Source of the DNA: Deltaproteobacteria bacterium
GTDB lineage: Bacteria > Desulfobacterota > Binatia > HRBIN30 > JACQVA1
DNA: 49,143 nucleotides
Assembly (NCBI GenBank): GCA_016210005.1
Contig: JACQVA010000015.1
Location: 1 to 49,143 of the forward strand
Reading direction: 5' to 3'
The notes below the pieces were generated by a model. The model worked only from the letters and a program-made list of their open reading frames with translations, was not told the origin of the DNA and did no database searches. Positions 40,143-49,143 of the stretch are shown in pieces. The position numbers and the translations under genes are program-made. Positions within the stretch are counted from its first letter, which is position 1. Each line of letters starts with the position of its first letter.

Positions 40143-42557
40143 ATGCATACTCCCAGGCAGCTGTATACGGGGATCGCGTTTTCGGCGGCAGCAGTACTCA
40201 TTCTCGAGATCGGCCTGACGCGCATCTTCTCCTATACCATTTGGTATCATTTCGCGTATCTCACCATCAGCGTAGCCCTGCTCGGATTCGGCGCGAGTGG
40301 GTCATTTCTGACGGTGTTTCGAGGCGCGAATACGCGCCGCGATTTCCTAACGTGGGCTGCAGTGGGTGGGCAGGTGGGCGTGGTACTTGCGCTGGCAGTC
40401 GTCAGTGCAGTGCCGCTTGATCCACTCAAGGTGGTCGCCGACAAGAGCGCGCTTGGTAGGCTGCTGCTCTACTACGTAGTGGTCACGTTGCCCTTCTTTG
40501 CCGGCGGCCTCTGTGTCGCTGGCCCTCTGCAGGCCCGCCCCGAGCTCGTGAGCCGATTGTACTTCGCTGACTTGCTGGCAGCTGGTATCGCCTGCGGCTT
40601 GATTGTGCCGTCCATATGGTGGATCGGTACGCCCATCACCACCGGGATGGCGACCGTAGCGTTCGGTGTTGCCGCATGGGCGTATGCGGCACCCCAGGTT
40701 CGCTTGCGTCAGGGCGTCATTGCCGCGGTCCTCGGGCTAGCAGGGGTGTTGCTGTGCGCCCAAGCCACCTTTACCCCAGCCCCAACGAAGTTCGTGTCGC
40801 GATTTCTGGCTGCGGCGGGTGCCCAGCTTGGGTTTAGTCGCTGGACGCCGATCAACCGCGTCGATGTCGTGACCTTCGATCCTCCGCCCCGCACTGGCAG
40901 TTACGTCAATTGGGGGATCAGCCCGAATTACAAGGGTCAGGGCCCCGGCTACTTCATGGTGGGCAACGACGGCGACTCGTGTGCGGTCATGTACAACTGG
41001 GACGGCAAACCGGAGACCATAGAGTTCCTGCGTCACCACGTTCTGCGCGTGCCGTATCTACTGCTGTCGGAACCGAGCGTAGTCGCGATTGGCCTAGGAG
41101 GCGGAGCCGACGTTCTGAACGGCTTGTTGAACGGCGCGCGCTCGATTGTCGGTGTCGAGATCAACCCCGCCACCGTTTATGCCGGGAAAACTCTCTTTCG
41201 AGAGTTTAACGGGAACATTCTGAATCATCCGAAGGTTGATGCGGTTGCGAGCGAGGGACGCAGCTTTCTGCGGACACGCAATGCGCACTATGATCTCATT
41301 GAGATCAACAGCGTCGATACGCTTTCCGCTCTCTCGACCGGCGCCTACGTCTTGTCCGAAAGCTACCTCTACACGGCCGACGCCGTGAGTGACTATCTTT
41401 CGCACCTTAACCCGGGCGGCATCTTCGCAATGGCGGTTGGCGATTTGAACGACGAGCGCGAGCCCCCGCGACATACCTTGCGGTTGGCCTCCGTCGTAAG
41501 ACGGGCGCTCGAGATGCGCAAGGTGCAAGAACCGGCGCGACATGTGCTCGTCGTTGGCACCGGAAATAACTTGCCCCTCACTCACACACTAGTGAAGAAC
41601 GAGCCCTTTACCCAAGCCGAGGTCGCCGCCGTCGAAGCCTTTGTCAATCAGGAGGGCTTTGTCTTCTGGCATCGACCAGACCAGGTTCTGCCGACCCGGA
41701 CCGCCGAGATCCTAACCTGGGACCAACCGCGCTTGTCGCAGTTCTATCGCGAGTACTACCTCAATCTGCAGCCCACGACCGATGAATCTCCATTCTTCTT
41801 CAACTTCTACAAGTGGTCGGCTCTCTTGCAGCGCTCAGGCCGCGCCGATGTTAGCTACGACCGAACGCTGGCGACTGGGCAAATTGTTATGGTGGTGATG
41901 CTGATTCAGTCCGTCGTATTCGGCGCCGGCCTAATCCTGCTACCTCTGCTCTTTGTGCGCACTGGCGGAACAGGCCTACTGGCACAACGCGCTGGCTATC
42001 TAGCGTACTTTGCCGCGTTGGGTATTGGGTTTATCTTGCTCGAAATCAGTTTCATCCAGCGTTTTGTGCTATTCCTAGGATATCCAACGTATGCGTTGAC
42101 CGTAGTCCTGCTCTCCCTCTTGGTGTTTACGGGCCTCGGGAGTTATCTAACGGACAAGATTCACGACGGCTTCGGGCGCGTCCTCTTGTGGCGATTGTTG
42201 TGGCTGCTGGTTGTTGCCGGCGCCTTCCACTTAGGGCTGACTAGTTTGTTTAACCTGTTTCTCGGGGTGCCGCTGGCGGGGCGGGTTCTCTTGTCCATCG
42301 TTCTGCTGGCGCCGCTCGGATTGATATTGGGGGCGTTTTTCCCTCTCGGAATACGCGTCCTCGAGCTTCGAGCGTCGCCGCTCATCCCGTGGGCATGGGG
42401 CGTGAACGGCTGTGCAACGGTGGTGGGGACCATCGTGGCTGTGATGATGGGTATGACCTGGAGCTTTCGCGAGGTCACTTTGGCCGCGGTTGGAGCCTAT
42501 GCCGTGGGGGTCCTTGCCCTCGCTAGCGTGGAGCGGCGAGCACAGCGGGAGCCTTGA
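40143..42557 (+). CDS. Spermidine-synthase-like polytopic membrane protein, copy 1
   Basis: About 804 residues. N-terminal seven or so helices open with VLILEIGLTRIFSYTIWYHF and GFGASGSFLTVF. A soluble spermidine-synthase-like SAM core follows (about 320-480): VVAIGLGGGADVLNGLLNGA, VGVEINPA, YDLIEINSVDTLSALSTGAY, with no DSTDP motif. Further helices end the protein. The ATG at 40143 has AAGGTGA five bases before it. Composition is visibly less GC-rich than neighbours. It is a paralogue of 45032-47479. Confidence 0.85.
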   Translation: MHTPRQLYTGIAFSAAAVLILEIGLTRIFSYTIWYHFAYLTISVALLGFGASGSFLTVFRGANTRRDFLTWAAVGGQVGVVLALAVVSAVPLDPLKVVADKSALGRLLLYYVVVTLPFFAGGLCVAGPLQARPELVSRLYFADLLAAGIACGLIVPSIWWIGTPITTGMATVAFGVAAWAYAAPQVRLRQGVIAAVLGLAGVLLCAQATFTPAPTKFVSRFLAAAGAQLGFSRWTPINRVDVVTFDPPPRTGSYVNWGISPNYKGQGPGYFMVGNDGDSCAVMYNWDGKPETIEFLRHHVLRVPYLLLSEPSVVAIGLGGGADVLNGLLNGARSIVGVEINPATVYAGKTLFREFNGNILNHPKVDAVASEGRSFLRTRNAHYDLIEINSVDTLSALSTGAYVLSESYLYTADAVSDYLSHLNPGGIFAMAVGDLNDEREPPRHTLRLASVVRRALEMRKVQEPARHVLVVGTGNNLPLTHTLVKNEPFTQAEVAAVEAFVNQEGFVFWHRPDQVLPTRTAEILTWDQPRLSQFYREYYLNLQPTTDESPFFFNFYKWSALLQRSGRADVSYDRTLATGQIVMVVMLIQSVVFGAGLILLPLLFVRTGGTGLLAQRAGYLAYFAALGIGFILLEISFIQRFVLFLGYPTYALTVVLLSLLVFTGLGSYLTDKIHDGFGRVLLWRLLWLLVVAGAFHLGLTSLFNLFLGVPLAGRVLLSIVLLAPLGLILGAFFPLGIRVLELRASPLIPWAWGVNGCATVVGTIVAVMMGMTWSFREVTLAAVGAYAVGVLALASVERRAQREP

Positions 42558-42645
42558 CAGCAGGGCGCATGGCACGCATTACGGCCTTGAGATCGGCGCG
42601 GGGCGTGCGCTCGGGAGGCCTGTTAACAGCGTCCGTCCGACCAAC

Positions 42646-43714
42646 CTACCCAAGGAGGATGCGAGTAAGTCGTATGCCTAGGAAGGCACGTGCTAGTTGG
42701 GCGAGCCCTAGCGAGCCAGCTAGGGCCGCTACGAACTTCAGGAGGCTTGCCAGACCCCAAGGCATCGCGAAAGGGACTAGTTGGAAGATTAAACCCAGCG
42801 CTTCTACAAAGAAGAAGTGGTATAGGTAGATCGGGTACGTCAGCTGGCTCAGGGTGACCGCCCACGACGGAGCCCTGCCGGTGGGACGAATGAGGACGAA
42901 GCCTGCGATTACACTGTAGGTGATAATACTGAGCGACGCACCACGCCAGGCACAGGGGCGCGAGGGCGAGACTAGCGCCAGTGCCCAGGCAGTCAGTGCA
43001 GACACGCCTAATAGCGCCCAGCCGACATTGCGGTTGCACCAGAACTGTCGCGGCGCCGGCGCAGGCAGCCCTGGGGCAGCTCGGGGCCAGTACGCGGCAA
43101 GTGTCCATCCCGAGAGGAAGTACCCCCACCAGCGCAGTGGGCTGCGGAACCTCCAGTAGAAGGGCCGACCCGCTGGCGGCGTTAGGAGATCGGCAAAAGG
43201 GTCGTGGCCCGAGAGGGCGAGGTAGCCAGACAGCAGGAAGAAGCCGAGCGCCACTAACAGCGCAGCCCTGCCACACCGGGACAGCACCCAGCCGAGTACG
43301 AGTGCTCCACATAGGATGGGGACAAAGTAGTAGATGCCGAAGGCAGACCCGCACAGCAGTGCTTGAGCGGCGCCCCGGGCACACTCAGCAGTAGTTGTAC
43401 TTGGGGGGGCTCGTTCTACAGCCGCTCGAAATGCTAAGGCCAGCATGCTGGCAACCAGTATACGGCGTAAAGAGTCGCCAAAGTCGGGAGCCTAGATCCG
43501 CACACGGTATTGGATGCGGTCTGTAGCTCACGAAACCAGACGCAAACAAGAAGGACGGGACAGCCGAGATCGTGAGGTTGCCGAAGAGCCCCAGTGGAAC
43601 CGCCTGAGACGGCGAGAAGCTAAGGAAAGCGTGAATCCATACAACTGCGATAATGGCGCATGCCTTGAGAGTATCAATCCACGGAATACGGGTCGGGGAA
43701 GTCTGGTGAGGCAT
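42646..43714 (-). pseudogene. Frameshifted acyltransferase-3 (OafA/YrhL type)
   Basis: The N-terminal part reads IPWIDTLKACAIIAVVWIHA and SAVPSFLFASGFVSYRPH, then SRLWRLFTPY; the C-terminal part continues in a second frame as LVASMLALAFRAAVE and, further on, YPIYLYHFFFVEALG. One extra base at 43459 separates them. Joined, it is a full 10-helix acyltransferase-3 protein of about 350 residues that acylates glycans. Single-base nature means a sequencing error is possible, but nearby genes also decay. Confidence 0.8.
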
Positions 43715-43809
43715 CGGACGTCAGGGAGACCAGTCAATGGCCACGCTGCCCCCGTCTAATACAGCGGTACGGAGGCGGTCAACCGGCAGGGCAGGCTATG
43801 GTGAGCATT

Positions 43810-44035
43810 ATGACTGTGAATCCTCGCCGAACAAGGGGTGGCTACGTGGACACGCTCTGCAGGGTTTTGGTGGTTGCTGTGTTGGTGGGGTGCGTTACCT
43901 CGTCCAGCCAGGTGCTGGAGCTGACCGGGTCAGCTCATCTACCGGACCAGCCTTGATGGCGAAGTCGGACCTGTTTGGCACACGACAAGCGGATCAGACG
44001 CGCGCGCGTACTGGCGCCGTGTCGGTGAGGCCTGA
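43810..44035 (+). pseudogene. Decayed LELTG-family secreted protein, copy A
   Basis: The ATG at 43810 starts MTVNPRRTRGGY, a hydrophobic lipobox-like VVAVLVGCVTSSSQVLELTG, then stops. Another frame from 43934 continues LIYRTSLDGEVGPVWHTTSG and ends at 44035. The order (signal, LELTG, LIY, GPVWHT) matches the intact family member at 47823. One base shift near 43933 and loss of the rest of the gene make it a relic. Confidence 0.78.
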
Positions 44036-45015
44036 AGGGTGAGGAGTAGGGGGTGAGGTGAGGCGGTGGGGGGCGGAGGATGGACGGGTGGCGCCACGGG
44101 CGAACACCTCGAGCACAGCAAGAAGAAGCGACCCTGGCGGAGTGATAGTCAGCCCATTCCGAGGCCCGAGCGGCCCTTCGGTGCCCGGCCATCAAGGATG
44201 TGGCGTGAGGCGGTGCTGGTGTTCGCGTCGTCTGTTGGCATCCCCTTGAGGGGCGGACCGATGGTCCGCCCGACCCCTCCGACCCCATTTGTCAATCTTG
44301 CAACCATGGTCCAACCTCTGTAGAAGACGCGTACATCCATGTCGATTTCCTGACGGGCATATGTTGCGCTTTGGCGTGGTTGAGCGGCTGGCTACCCCCT
44401 TGGCCTTGGCACGTGGCGACACTGCTCGGTTTGTGATGTGGAAGTCGATCCGCCGACCCCATCTCGGGGGTGGCGTAACCGCAACCGTTATCAAGGTTGC
44501 GTTCCAGGTGGTCGTGGTTTGGTGGGTTGCGGGGCGCTTCTTCGGCGGTTTCGCTGTGCCCCGCCTTGTGACTCCGCCCAAGATGCCGAGAGAACGCAAC
44601 CTCGGGCGGCGACTGCGTGCTTTCGTTGACGTCGTTAAGTCATTAAGAACAGGTTCCCGGTGGGGCTGTGCGTATCGCGCCGGTAGGTGACTCCACGATG
44701 AGCTCCGTCGACGGTGCCGAAACGACTGTGATTCCGTACCTGCTGGGGAGTGAGCTGTGTCGGTGCTTGGGCCGATCGGATCTTGAAACAATCGACTGCA
44801 GTGAGGTCGGCCTTTACGCCGGTGGTGCCACCTTGTTCGTAACGAAACTGCTCGGGGCTGGGATTGACGTAATCGTGTGCGGCGTACCGCTTCGAGCACT
44901 TCCACGAGACCCCGAGAGCGAGTGGGTCAACCCGGATCAGCAGCGAGGTGGGTCTCGCAGATCTCATCCGTCTGTCGCGGGTTGGCACCATGAAACTGGG
45001 CTAGAGTGAAACGGG
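44036..45015. other. Gene-poor region with no recognised gene
   Basis: A short purine-rich heptamer-like run lies at 44036-44072. Frames of 60-240 residues occur on both strands (such as 44289-44690 and 44668-45009), but none has domain, signal or ribosome site that I can support. The 44668-45009 frame (MRIAPVGDSTMSSVDGAETT) is the best of them and may be a truncated gene. Region probably held genes that have decayed. Confidence 0.35.
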
Positions 45016-45031
45016 TAAGGAGGGTATGAAA

Positions 45032-47479
45032 ATGAATCAGACAGGTACACCCAAAGCCGCCGAGCGGTTGCCGCGCCGCATCTTCCCAACGGTCTTCCTG
45101 CTGTCGGTCGCGGTATTGATGGTACAGATTGCCCTAAGCCGGATCTTCTCGTTCACGATCTGGTACCACTTCGCCTACATCTCGGTGAGCCTCGCGCTGC
45201 TGGGCTTCGGGGCGAGCGGCTCTATGCTGGCGGCGTTTCCATCGCTTGGCAGCGAGCCAATCGGGCGCACCATCGGGGCCTACTCGGCTCTCTGTGCGGT
45301 CACAACGGTGGTGATGTTGGTGGTGATCGGCACGGTCCCGCTGCATCCTTTCGAGGCGTTGTCGAAAGGCAGCGAGTTGGCGAAGTTCGTGCTGTACTTC
45401 TTGACCGTGTCGGTTCCGTTCTTCTTCGCGGGTCTCTCGATTACGATCGCGTTGCGGGCGGCGGGCCCCGAGGTCAATCGCCTCTACTTCTGGGACCTCA
45501 TTGGCGCCGGCCTCGGCTGCGCGCTGGTGGTATGGGCCATCGACTGGCTGGAAACGCCGCGGGTCGTCATGCTGGTGGCATTGCTGTTTGCGCTGGCAGG
45601 CCTGATTGCCAGCAGTGGCGAGTCGTCCGCGGTTCGCAACTGGAATCTTGGAATCAGCGTGGTGGTACTGGTACTGATCGGCCCGCTCCCGGGCCGATTG
45701 CCCTTCACGCCGAGTAAAGACAAGAACATCTCCAACTGGCTGCAGACCGGCGTGACCCACTACACGAAGTGGAGCTCGATCTTCCGCACGGACTTAATGG
45801 GCGGTCGCGAGGCCGAAGCCGACTTCGGTGGGTACCGCAGGCAAGGCACCAGTCCGCGGTACAAGGGGGAGGCGCCACCGTATCGCATGATCGTCCACGA
45901 CGGCGGGGCTGCTGCGATCATGTACCAGGTCACTGGCGGGAAGCGAGGCCTGGAGATGTTTCGGCATCACGTACTCACGGCGCCATACGTCGTGCGCACG
46001 AATCCGGAGGTGCTGATCATCGGCGTCGGCGGCGGGGCTGATGTCATCAACGGGCTGCTGAACGGCGCGGCGAAGATCACCGGTGCGGAGCTGGATCCGT
46101 TGACTGTCGACCTGATCACGCGGCAGTACCGCGACTTCACCGGCGGGATTTACGATCAGCCGAACGTGAAAATTCACGCCAGTGAGGGCCGCCACTTCGT
46201 GCGCTCGACGGATCAGCGCTTTGACATGATTCAGATAACGGGGGTTGATACCCTAGCAGCCCTGTCGAGCGGTGCGTACGTTCTCGCCGAGAATTACCTC
46301 TACACGGTGGATGCGTACCGCGATTATTTTCGCGTCCTGCGCGACGACGGGTTACACAGCATTGGCACACTCGACTTTCACCCGCGGGCCAGCTACCCGC
46401 GGCACGCGCTCCGGTTCGCCGCGCTCTCGTATGACGCCTTGCGCGAGCGCGGCGTCGCGCGGCCCCACGAGCACGTGATGGTGGTGGCCACGCGCGACGG
46501 GGTTTCGAAGATCGAGGTGTTGACCAAGCTGCAGCCGTTTTCGGACGCCGAAATCACGACTATGGAACAGTTCATCGACGAGAACGAGTTTCAGGCCTGG
46601 TATCTCCCCAACCGCCCGGCGCGCCAACAGGCCGTGTTTCGTACCCTGCTTGAAGAATCCGCGGTGAACCGCGAACGCTTCTTCACGGACACGTTTCTAG
46701 ACCTGCGCCCGCCCACTGATGATCGGCCGTTCTTCTTCAGCTACTACAAGTGGCGCAATTTGTTTGAGCACCGCGACGAGATCGACAAGGGCCACACCCT
46801 CGCAACCGGGCAACTGGTGCTGGTTTTGATTTTGGCTCTGGCGATCTTGTTCTCGATCGTGGCGATCGCGCTGCCGATGATCCGTGCGGGCACCGGCGCC
46901 GCCAGGATGCCCGGCCATTGGGGCTTCTTGGTCTACTTTGCCGCCCTCGGCGCCGGGTTCATTTTCGCCGAGATTTGCTTCGTGCAGAAGTTCATTCTGT
47001 TTCTTGGCTACCCGACTTACTCGCTGACGGTCATGCTGTTCTCGTTTCTGACTGCCGCCGGCATCGGGGCGCATCTCAGCGGCCGGCTGCCGGGTAATCC
47101 GGCGCGCACGCTGCCGGCGCTGGCCGGTGTGCTGACGGCGCTGGTGGCCTTCTACCTCCTGGCGCTGCCGCCAATATTCGAGGCCTCACTCGCCGCGGGG
47201 CTGGCGGTGAAGGTGGTGCTCACATTCGTGTTATGCGCGCCGCTTGGTGGGCTCTTGGGGATGTTTTTTCCTTACGGCATCCGGCTCACGTCGGCGCTCA
47301 ATCGTGACTTTGTCGCGTGGGCGTGGGCCATCAACGGCTGCCTGACGGTAGTGGGATCGGTCAGTAGCATCATCATCGCCATGACGTACGGGTTTTCATC
47401 GGTGATCGTGCTGTTTCTAGCCATCTACTGGCTGGGCGTGCTGAGCTTTGTGCGCACGTACGCCAGAGTGCAGGCGTGA
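45032..47479 (+). CDS. Spermidine-synthase-like polytopic membrane protein, copy 2
   Basis: About 815 residues, paralogous to copy 1: VLMVQIALSRIFSFTIWYHF, GFGASGSMLAAF, VLIIGVGGGADVINGLLNGA, and FDMIQITGVDTLAALSSGAY. Again the spermidine-synthase Asp-Ser/Thr-x-Asp-Pro motif is absent. A C-terminal group of about six helices has GYPTYSLTVMLFSFLTAAGI. AAGGAGG lies eight bases before the ATG at 45032. Base composition is GC-richer than copy 1, so the copies may have different origins. It is followed by two LELTG-family genes. Confidence 0.87.
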   Translation: MNQTGTPKAAERLPRRIFPTVFLLSVAVLMVQIALSRIFSFTIWYHFAYISVSLALLGFGASGSMLAAFPSLGSEPIGRTIGAYSALCAVTTVVMLVVIGTVPLHPFEALSKGSELAKFVLYFLTVSVPFFFAGLSITIALRAAGPEVNRLYFWDLIGAGLGCALVVWAIDWLETPRVVMLVALLFALAGLIASSGESSAVRNWNLGISVVVLVLIGPLPGRLPFTPSKDKNISNWLQTGVTHYTKWSSIFRTDLMGGREAEADFGGYRRQGTSPRYKGEAPPYRMIVHDGGAAAIMYQVTGGKRGLEMFRHHVLTAPYVVRTNPEVLIIGVGGGADVINGLLNGAAKITGAELDPLTVDLITRQYRDFTGGIYDQPNVKIHASEGRHFVRSTDQRFDMIQITGVDTLAALSSGAYVLAENYLYTVDAYRDYFRVLRDDGLHSIGTLDFHPRASYPRHALRFAALSYDALRERGVARPHEHVMVVATRDGVSKIEVLTKLQPFSDAEITTMEQFIDENEFQAWYLPNRPARQQAVFRTLLEESAVNRERFFTDTFLDLRPPTDDRPFFFSYYKWRNLFEHRDEIDKGHTLATGQLVLVLILALAILFSIVAIALPMIRAGTGAARMPGHWGFLVYFAALGAGFIFAEICFVQKFILFLGYPTYSLTVMLFSFLTAAGIGAHLSGRLPGNPARTLPALAGVLTALVAFYLLALPPIFEASLAAGLAVKVVLTFVLCAPLGGLLGMFFPYGIRLTSALNRDFVAWAWAINGCLTVVGSVSSIIIAMTYGFSSVIVLFLAIYWLGVLSFVRTYARVQA

Positions 47480-47500
47480 GGGACGCACACCAGGAGCAGC

Positions 47501-47751
47501 ATGGGATGGCGACGAACGTTGAAGGCGTGCGCGGCGTTCGGGCTGATCACGATCAGCCTCGTGACGCCGCGAGGCGCGCACGCGCTGGAGCTGACCGGCG
47601 TAGGGGCTTGAACCTGCGTGTCGGGCCGTTCAGGCACACGTCGAATGGGCCCGCGCGGCCACTCGGCTTCAGCCAGGCGCCGCCGCCCTGACTGCGCGGT
47701 GCCCCGCTGGATAACGAGGGCAAGTGGAGATCGCCAAGCGCTCACCCCTAA
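47501..47751 (+). pseudogene. Decayed LELTG-family secreted protein, copy B
   Basis: The ATG at 47501 (AGGAG upstream) opens MGWRRTLKACAAFGLITISL and GAHALELTGVGA, then a stop. A second frame continues NLRVGPFRHTSNGPARPLGF, and a third APLDNEGKWRSP. These align in order with the intact gene at 47823 (GPFWHTASGSGGHPLGI, APLANNENGE). At least two shifts are needed, so it is a pseudogene lying between the membrane protein and the intact copy. Confidence 0.85.
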
Positions 47752-47771
47752 GCTTCCCGAAGGGCGAGCGG

Positions 47772-47793
47772 ACAGCCCTTTTCAACGGGCTGT
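47772..47793. terminator. Hairpin between copy B and intact copy
   Basis: ACAGCCC and GGGCTGT pair around an eight-base loop (TTTTCAAC), followed by TAGTTAG. The stem is only seven bases and there is no true T-run, so termination is possible but not certain. Confidence 0.4.
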
Positions 47794-47822
47794 TAGTTAG
47801 GGGGTTGGAGTGACGGAAGGGT

Positions 47823-49031
47823 GTGAAAGTGATTAGCAGAAGCTTCTTGCGGGCGTGCCGGCCCCGGGCGGTGGTCCGTCTGACCCGTCGCCCCTTATCT
47901 TTGATCCGTGGCTTAGGCCTCGCGCCTTACGCCTCGCGCCTTACGCCTCGCGCCTTACTTCTTGTCGTTGCTGTGGTAGTGGTGCTCGTGGTGGTAGCTC
48001 CGGTGCAAGGGCTGGAGCTGACTGGGGCGTTGATTTACGGCGTGAGGCTCAGGGGAACTACGGGGCCATTCTGGCATACGGCAAGCGGCTCAGGCGGCCA
48101 CCCGCTCGGCATCACCGATGCTAGCCCGGCGCATATCAGGACAGCACCGCTGGCTAACAACGAGAACGGCGAAATCGATCTGGAACTCCGGCCGGGCCGT
48201 TATATCTTCACACTGCTATGGCAGTGTCCGATGGCAGACTTCCCTCCGTTCACAGCACTCAACTTGTATTTTGACGGTGACAATCTGACCCCGGGAATCA
48301 GCGCTGTGGTTCAACTCGCGCGGTCGTTTACCGCGTTCCAAGTGGACAAGAGACCAAAGGCGCTTTCCCTGTACCTGCGCGAGGTCGACAACATCGGGGC
48401 GCTCTTTTTTGACGATAGCGAACTGCGCGCCGAGTTAGGCGTAGCCTTCTACATGCATACCGGTGTGCCGAACACGCCGCTATGGAGGCCGAGTGATCTG
48501 ATCAATATGGATCGTGTAGGATTGCATGAGTTCAGCCTCGACAAGATGCCTGACAGTGTGCTGGTGCTGGAGTTGGTTGTCGGCCCTTCGCAGCAGGCCG
48601 CGTCGCCCCCGACGGTGGTTGTGCCCGGCACGCGGCTGCGGGCGGGAGACAAGGCCCAAGCGGTGCAGCCGCGGTTAAGTGGTGACCTGCGGCCCCCCAC
48701 AGCCGCTCAGCCAGTACCTGGTGTGCCTTCCCCACGCCCGCGGCCCGAGCCACGGGCGGCGGTTAAGGGCGGCCAGACGCCGACACCGGGTGCAGCCGGA
48801 GCGGCTACGCTAGGTGAGACGCCCGCGGCCGAGGCGACCTCCACTACCCTGACGCCCGGGCCGGAGCGCACACCGCAGAGTTCGGCAACGCCGAAAGCAT
48901 CGCTGACGCCAAGTGGTGGCACCAGGACCCCGGGTGGCACCACCGCCGCGGTGAGTCGTCCAACCGCGCGCGTCAGCGCAACGCCGGCGCCGGATGCTAC
49001 GCCGACGCCTGTCAAGGCTCGCCTAAACTGA
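47823..49031 (+). CDS. Intact LELTG-family secreted protein with Pro/Thr-rich tail
   Basis: About 402 residues, unrecognised. After a basic N terminus a signal peptide (ALLLVVAVVVVLVVVAPVQG) precedes GLELTGALIYGVRLRG, GPFWHTASGSGGHPLGITDA and APLANNENGE. The mature domain (about 60-260) is beta-rich, and residues about 265-402 are a low-complexity Pro/Thr/Ala linker typical of extracellular proteins. The start is uncertain: GTG at 47823 is used, and codons in the N-terminal region are made by the heptamer array at 47922. Paralogous relics lie at 43810 and 47501, next to spermidine-synthase-like proteins. Confidence 0.72.
   Translation: MKVISRSFLRACRPRAVVRLTRRPLSLIRGLGLAPYASRLTPRALLLVVAVVVVLVVVAPVQGLELTGALIYGVRLRGTTGPFWHTASGSGGHPLGITDASPAHIRTAPLANNENGEIDLELRPGRYIFTLLWQCPMADFPPFTALNLYFDGDNLTPGISAVVQLARSFTAFQVDKRPKALSLYLREVDNIGALFFDDSELRAELGVAFYMHTGVPNTPLWRPSDLINMDRVGLHEFSLDKMPDSVLVLELVVGPSQQAASPPTVVVPGTRLRAGDKAQAVQPRLSGDLRPPTAAQPVPGVPSPRPRPEPRAAVKGGQTPTPGAAGAATLGETPAAEATSTTLTPGPERTPQSSATPKASLTPSGGTRTPGGTTAAVSRPTARVSATPAPDATPTPVKARLN
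47922..47968. repeat. Heptamer array inside a signal-peptide coding region
   Basis: CCTCGCG, CCTTACG, CCTCGCG, CCTTACG, CCTCGCG, CCTTACT follow one another in 7-base steps, encoding GLAPYASRLTPRALLL in the intact LELTG gene. It is the most regular array in the window. Confidence 0.85.
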
Positions 49032-49143
49032 CCGGGCTCAGCTCGGCCAAACTGACCGCGTATCGGGCGCGATGATCCACAGGCGATCGGGGAGATTGTC
49101 CACAGCCTCTTTGCGCTGTCGAGGTAGACGCATTGTGCGGCGC

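Noticed and set aside
44192-44905. Long minus-strand frame as a gene
   Set aside because: It has no ribosome site, recognisable domain or plausible composition (Arg/Thr-rich), typical of a shadow frame in high-GC DNA.
1-49143. CRISPR array, tRNA or rRNA genes
   Set aside because: No regularly spaced identical repeats, cloverleaf or rRNA-like segments were seen; the heptamer arrays are too short-period to be CRISPR.

Overview
The window is high-GC DNA from a Gram-negative bacterium. Evidence for this includes a LolA-like periplasmic protein, a lipobox sulfatase, GmhA for heptose synthesis, diheme cytochrome c and an MFS/MATE transporter load. Gene style (MoxR/DUF58/VWA operon, NrtR-nadA, Uma2, BrnT, tandem GT-C enzymes) suggests a metagenome-type member of the deltaproteobacterial/Binatota-like lineages, but taxonomy is inference only. 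No rRNA, tRNA or CRISPR array was seen.

Layout. Positions 1-300 hold the decayed tail of a GIY-YIG gene and a perfect dyad. 311-8378 (minus) is a five-gene MoxR operon: membrane protein, MoxR ATPase, DUF58, BatA-like VWA protein, and a large double-VWA protein. 8543-12363 (plus) is MFS transporter, histidine phosphatase, and an unusual aminotransferase fused to a Mur-ligase-like domain. 12379-15445 has a diheme cytochrome, a LolA-like protein and a MATE exporter. 15497-17221 (minus) is nadA-nrtR, preceded by an 18-bp palindrome overlapping its -10 element, a strong candidate NrtR operator. 17335-19387 has a PPOX-fold protein, a Uma2 protein and an S1/P1-type nuclease or phospholipase. 19368-22849 (minus) is an ECF transporter (small upstream ORF, S component, fused double ATPase, EcfT). 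22953-25211 (minus) has a BrnT toxin with an atypical partner, a conserved unknown protein and gmhA. 25314-27952 (plus) is a secreted protein and a lipoprotein sulfatase.

27953-39803 is a mosaic. A lipid-linked glycan cluster (polyprenyl-phosphate mannose synthase-like GT2, GT4, two giant tandem GT-C proteins with HEAT-like tails, a methyltransferase) lies among duplicated gene fragments, frameshifted small genes and arrays of degenerate 7-bp repeats. The GT2 enzyme probably makes the polyprenyl-phosphate sugar that GT-C enzymes consume. The repeat arrays sit at gene borders and in places are translated into protein ends.

40143-49031 contains two paralogous polytopic membrane proteins with a spermidine-synthase-like core lacking the usual catalytic motif. 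Each is followed, directly or after an acyltransferase, by members of an unrecognised secreted family marked by LELTG and GPxWHT motifs. One copy is intact and two are decayed. This duplicated module, the heptamer arrays and the aminotransferase-Mur fusion are the most novel items.
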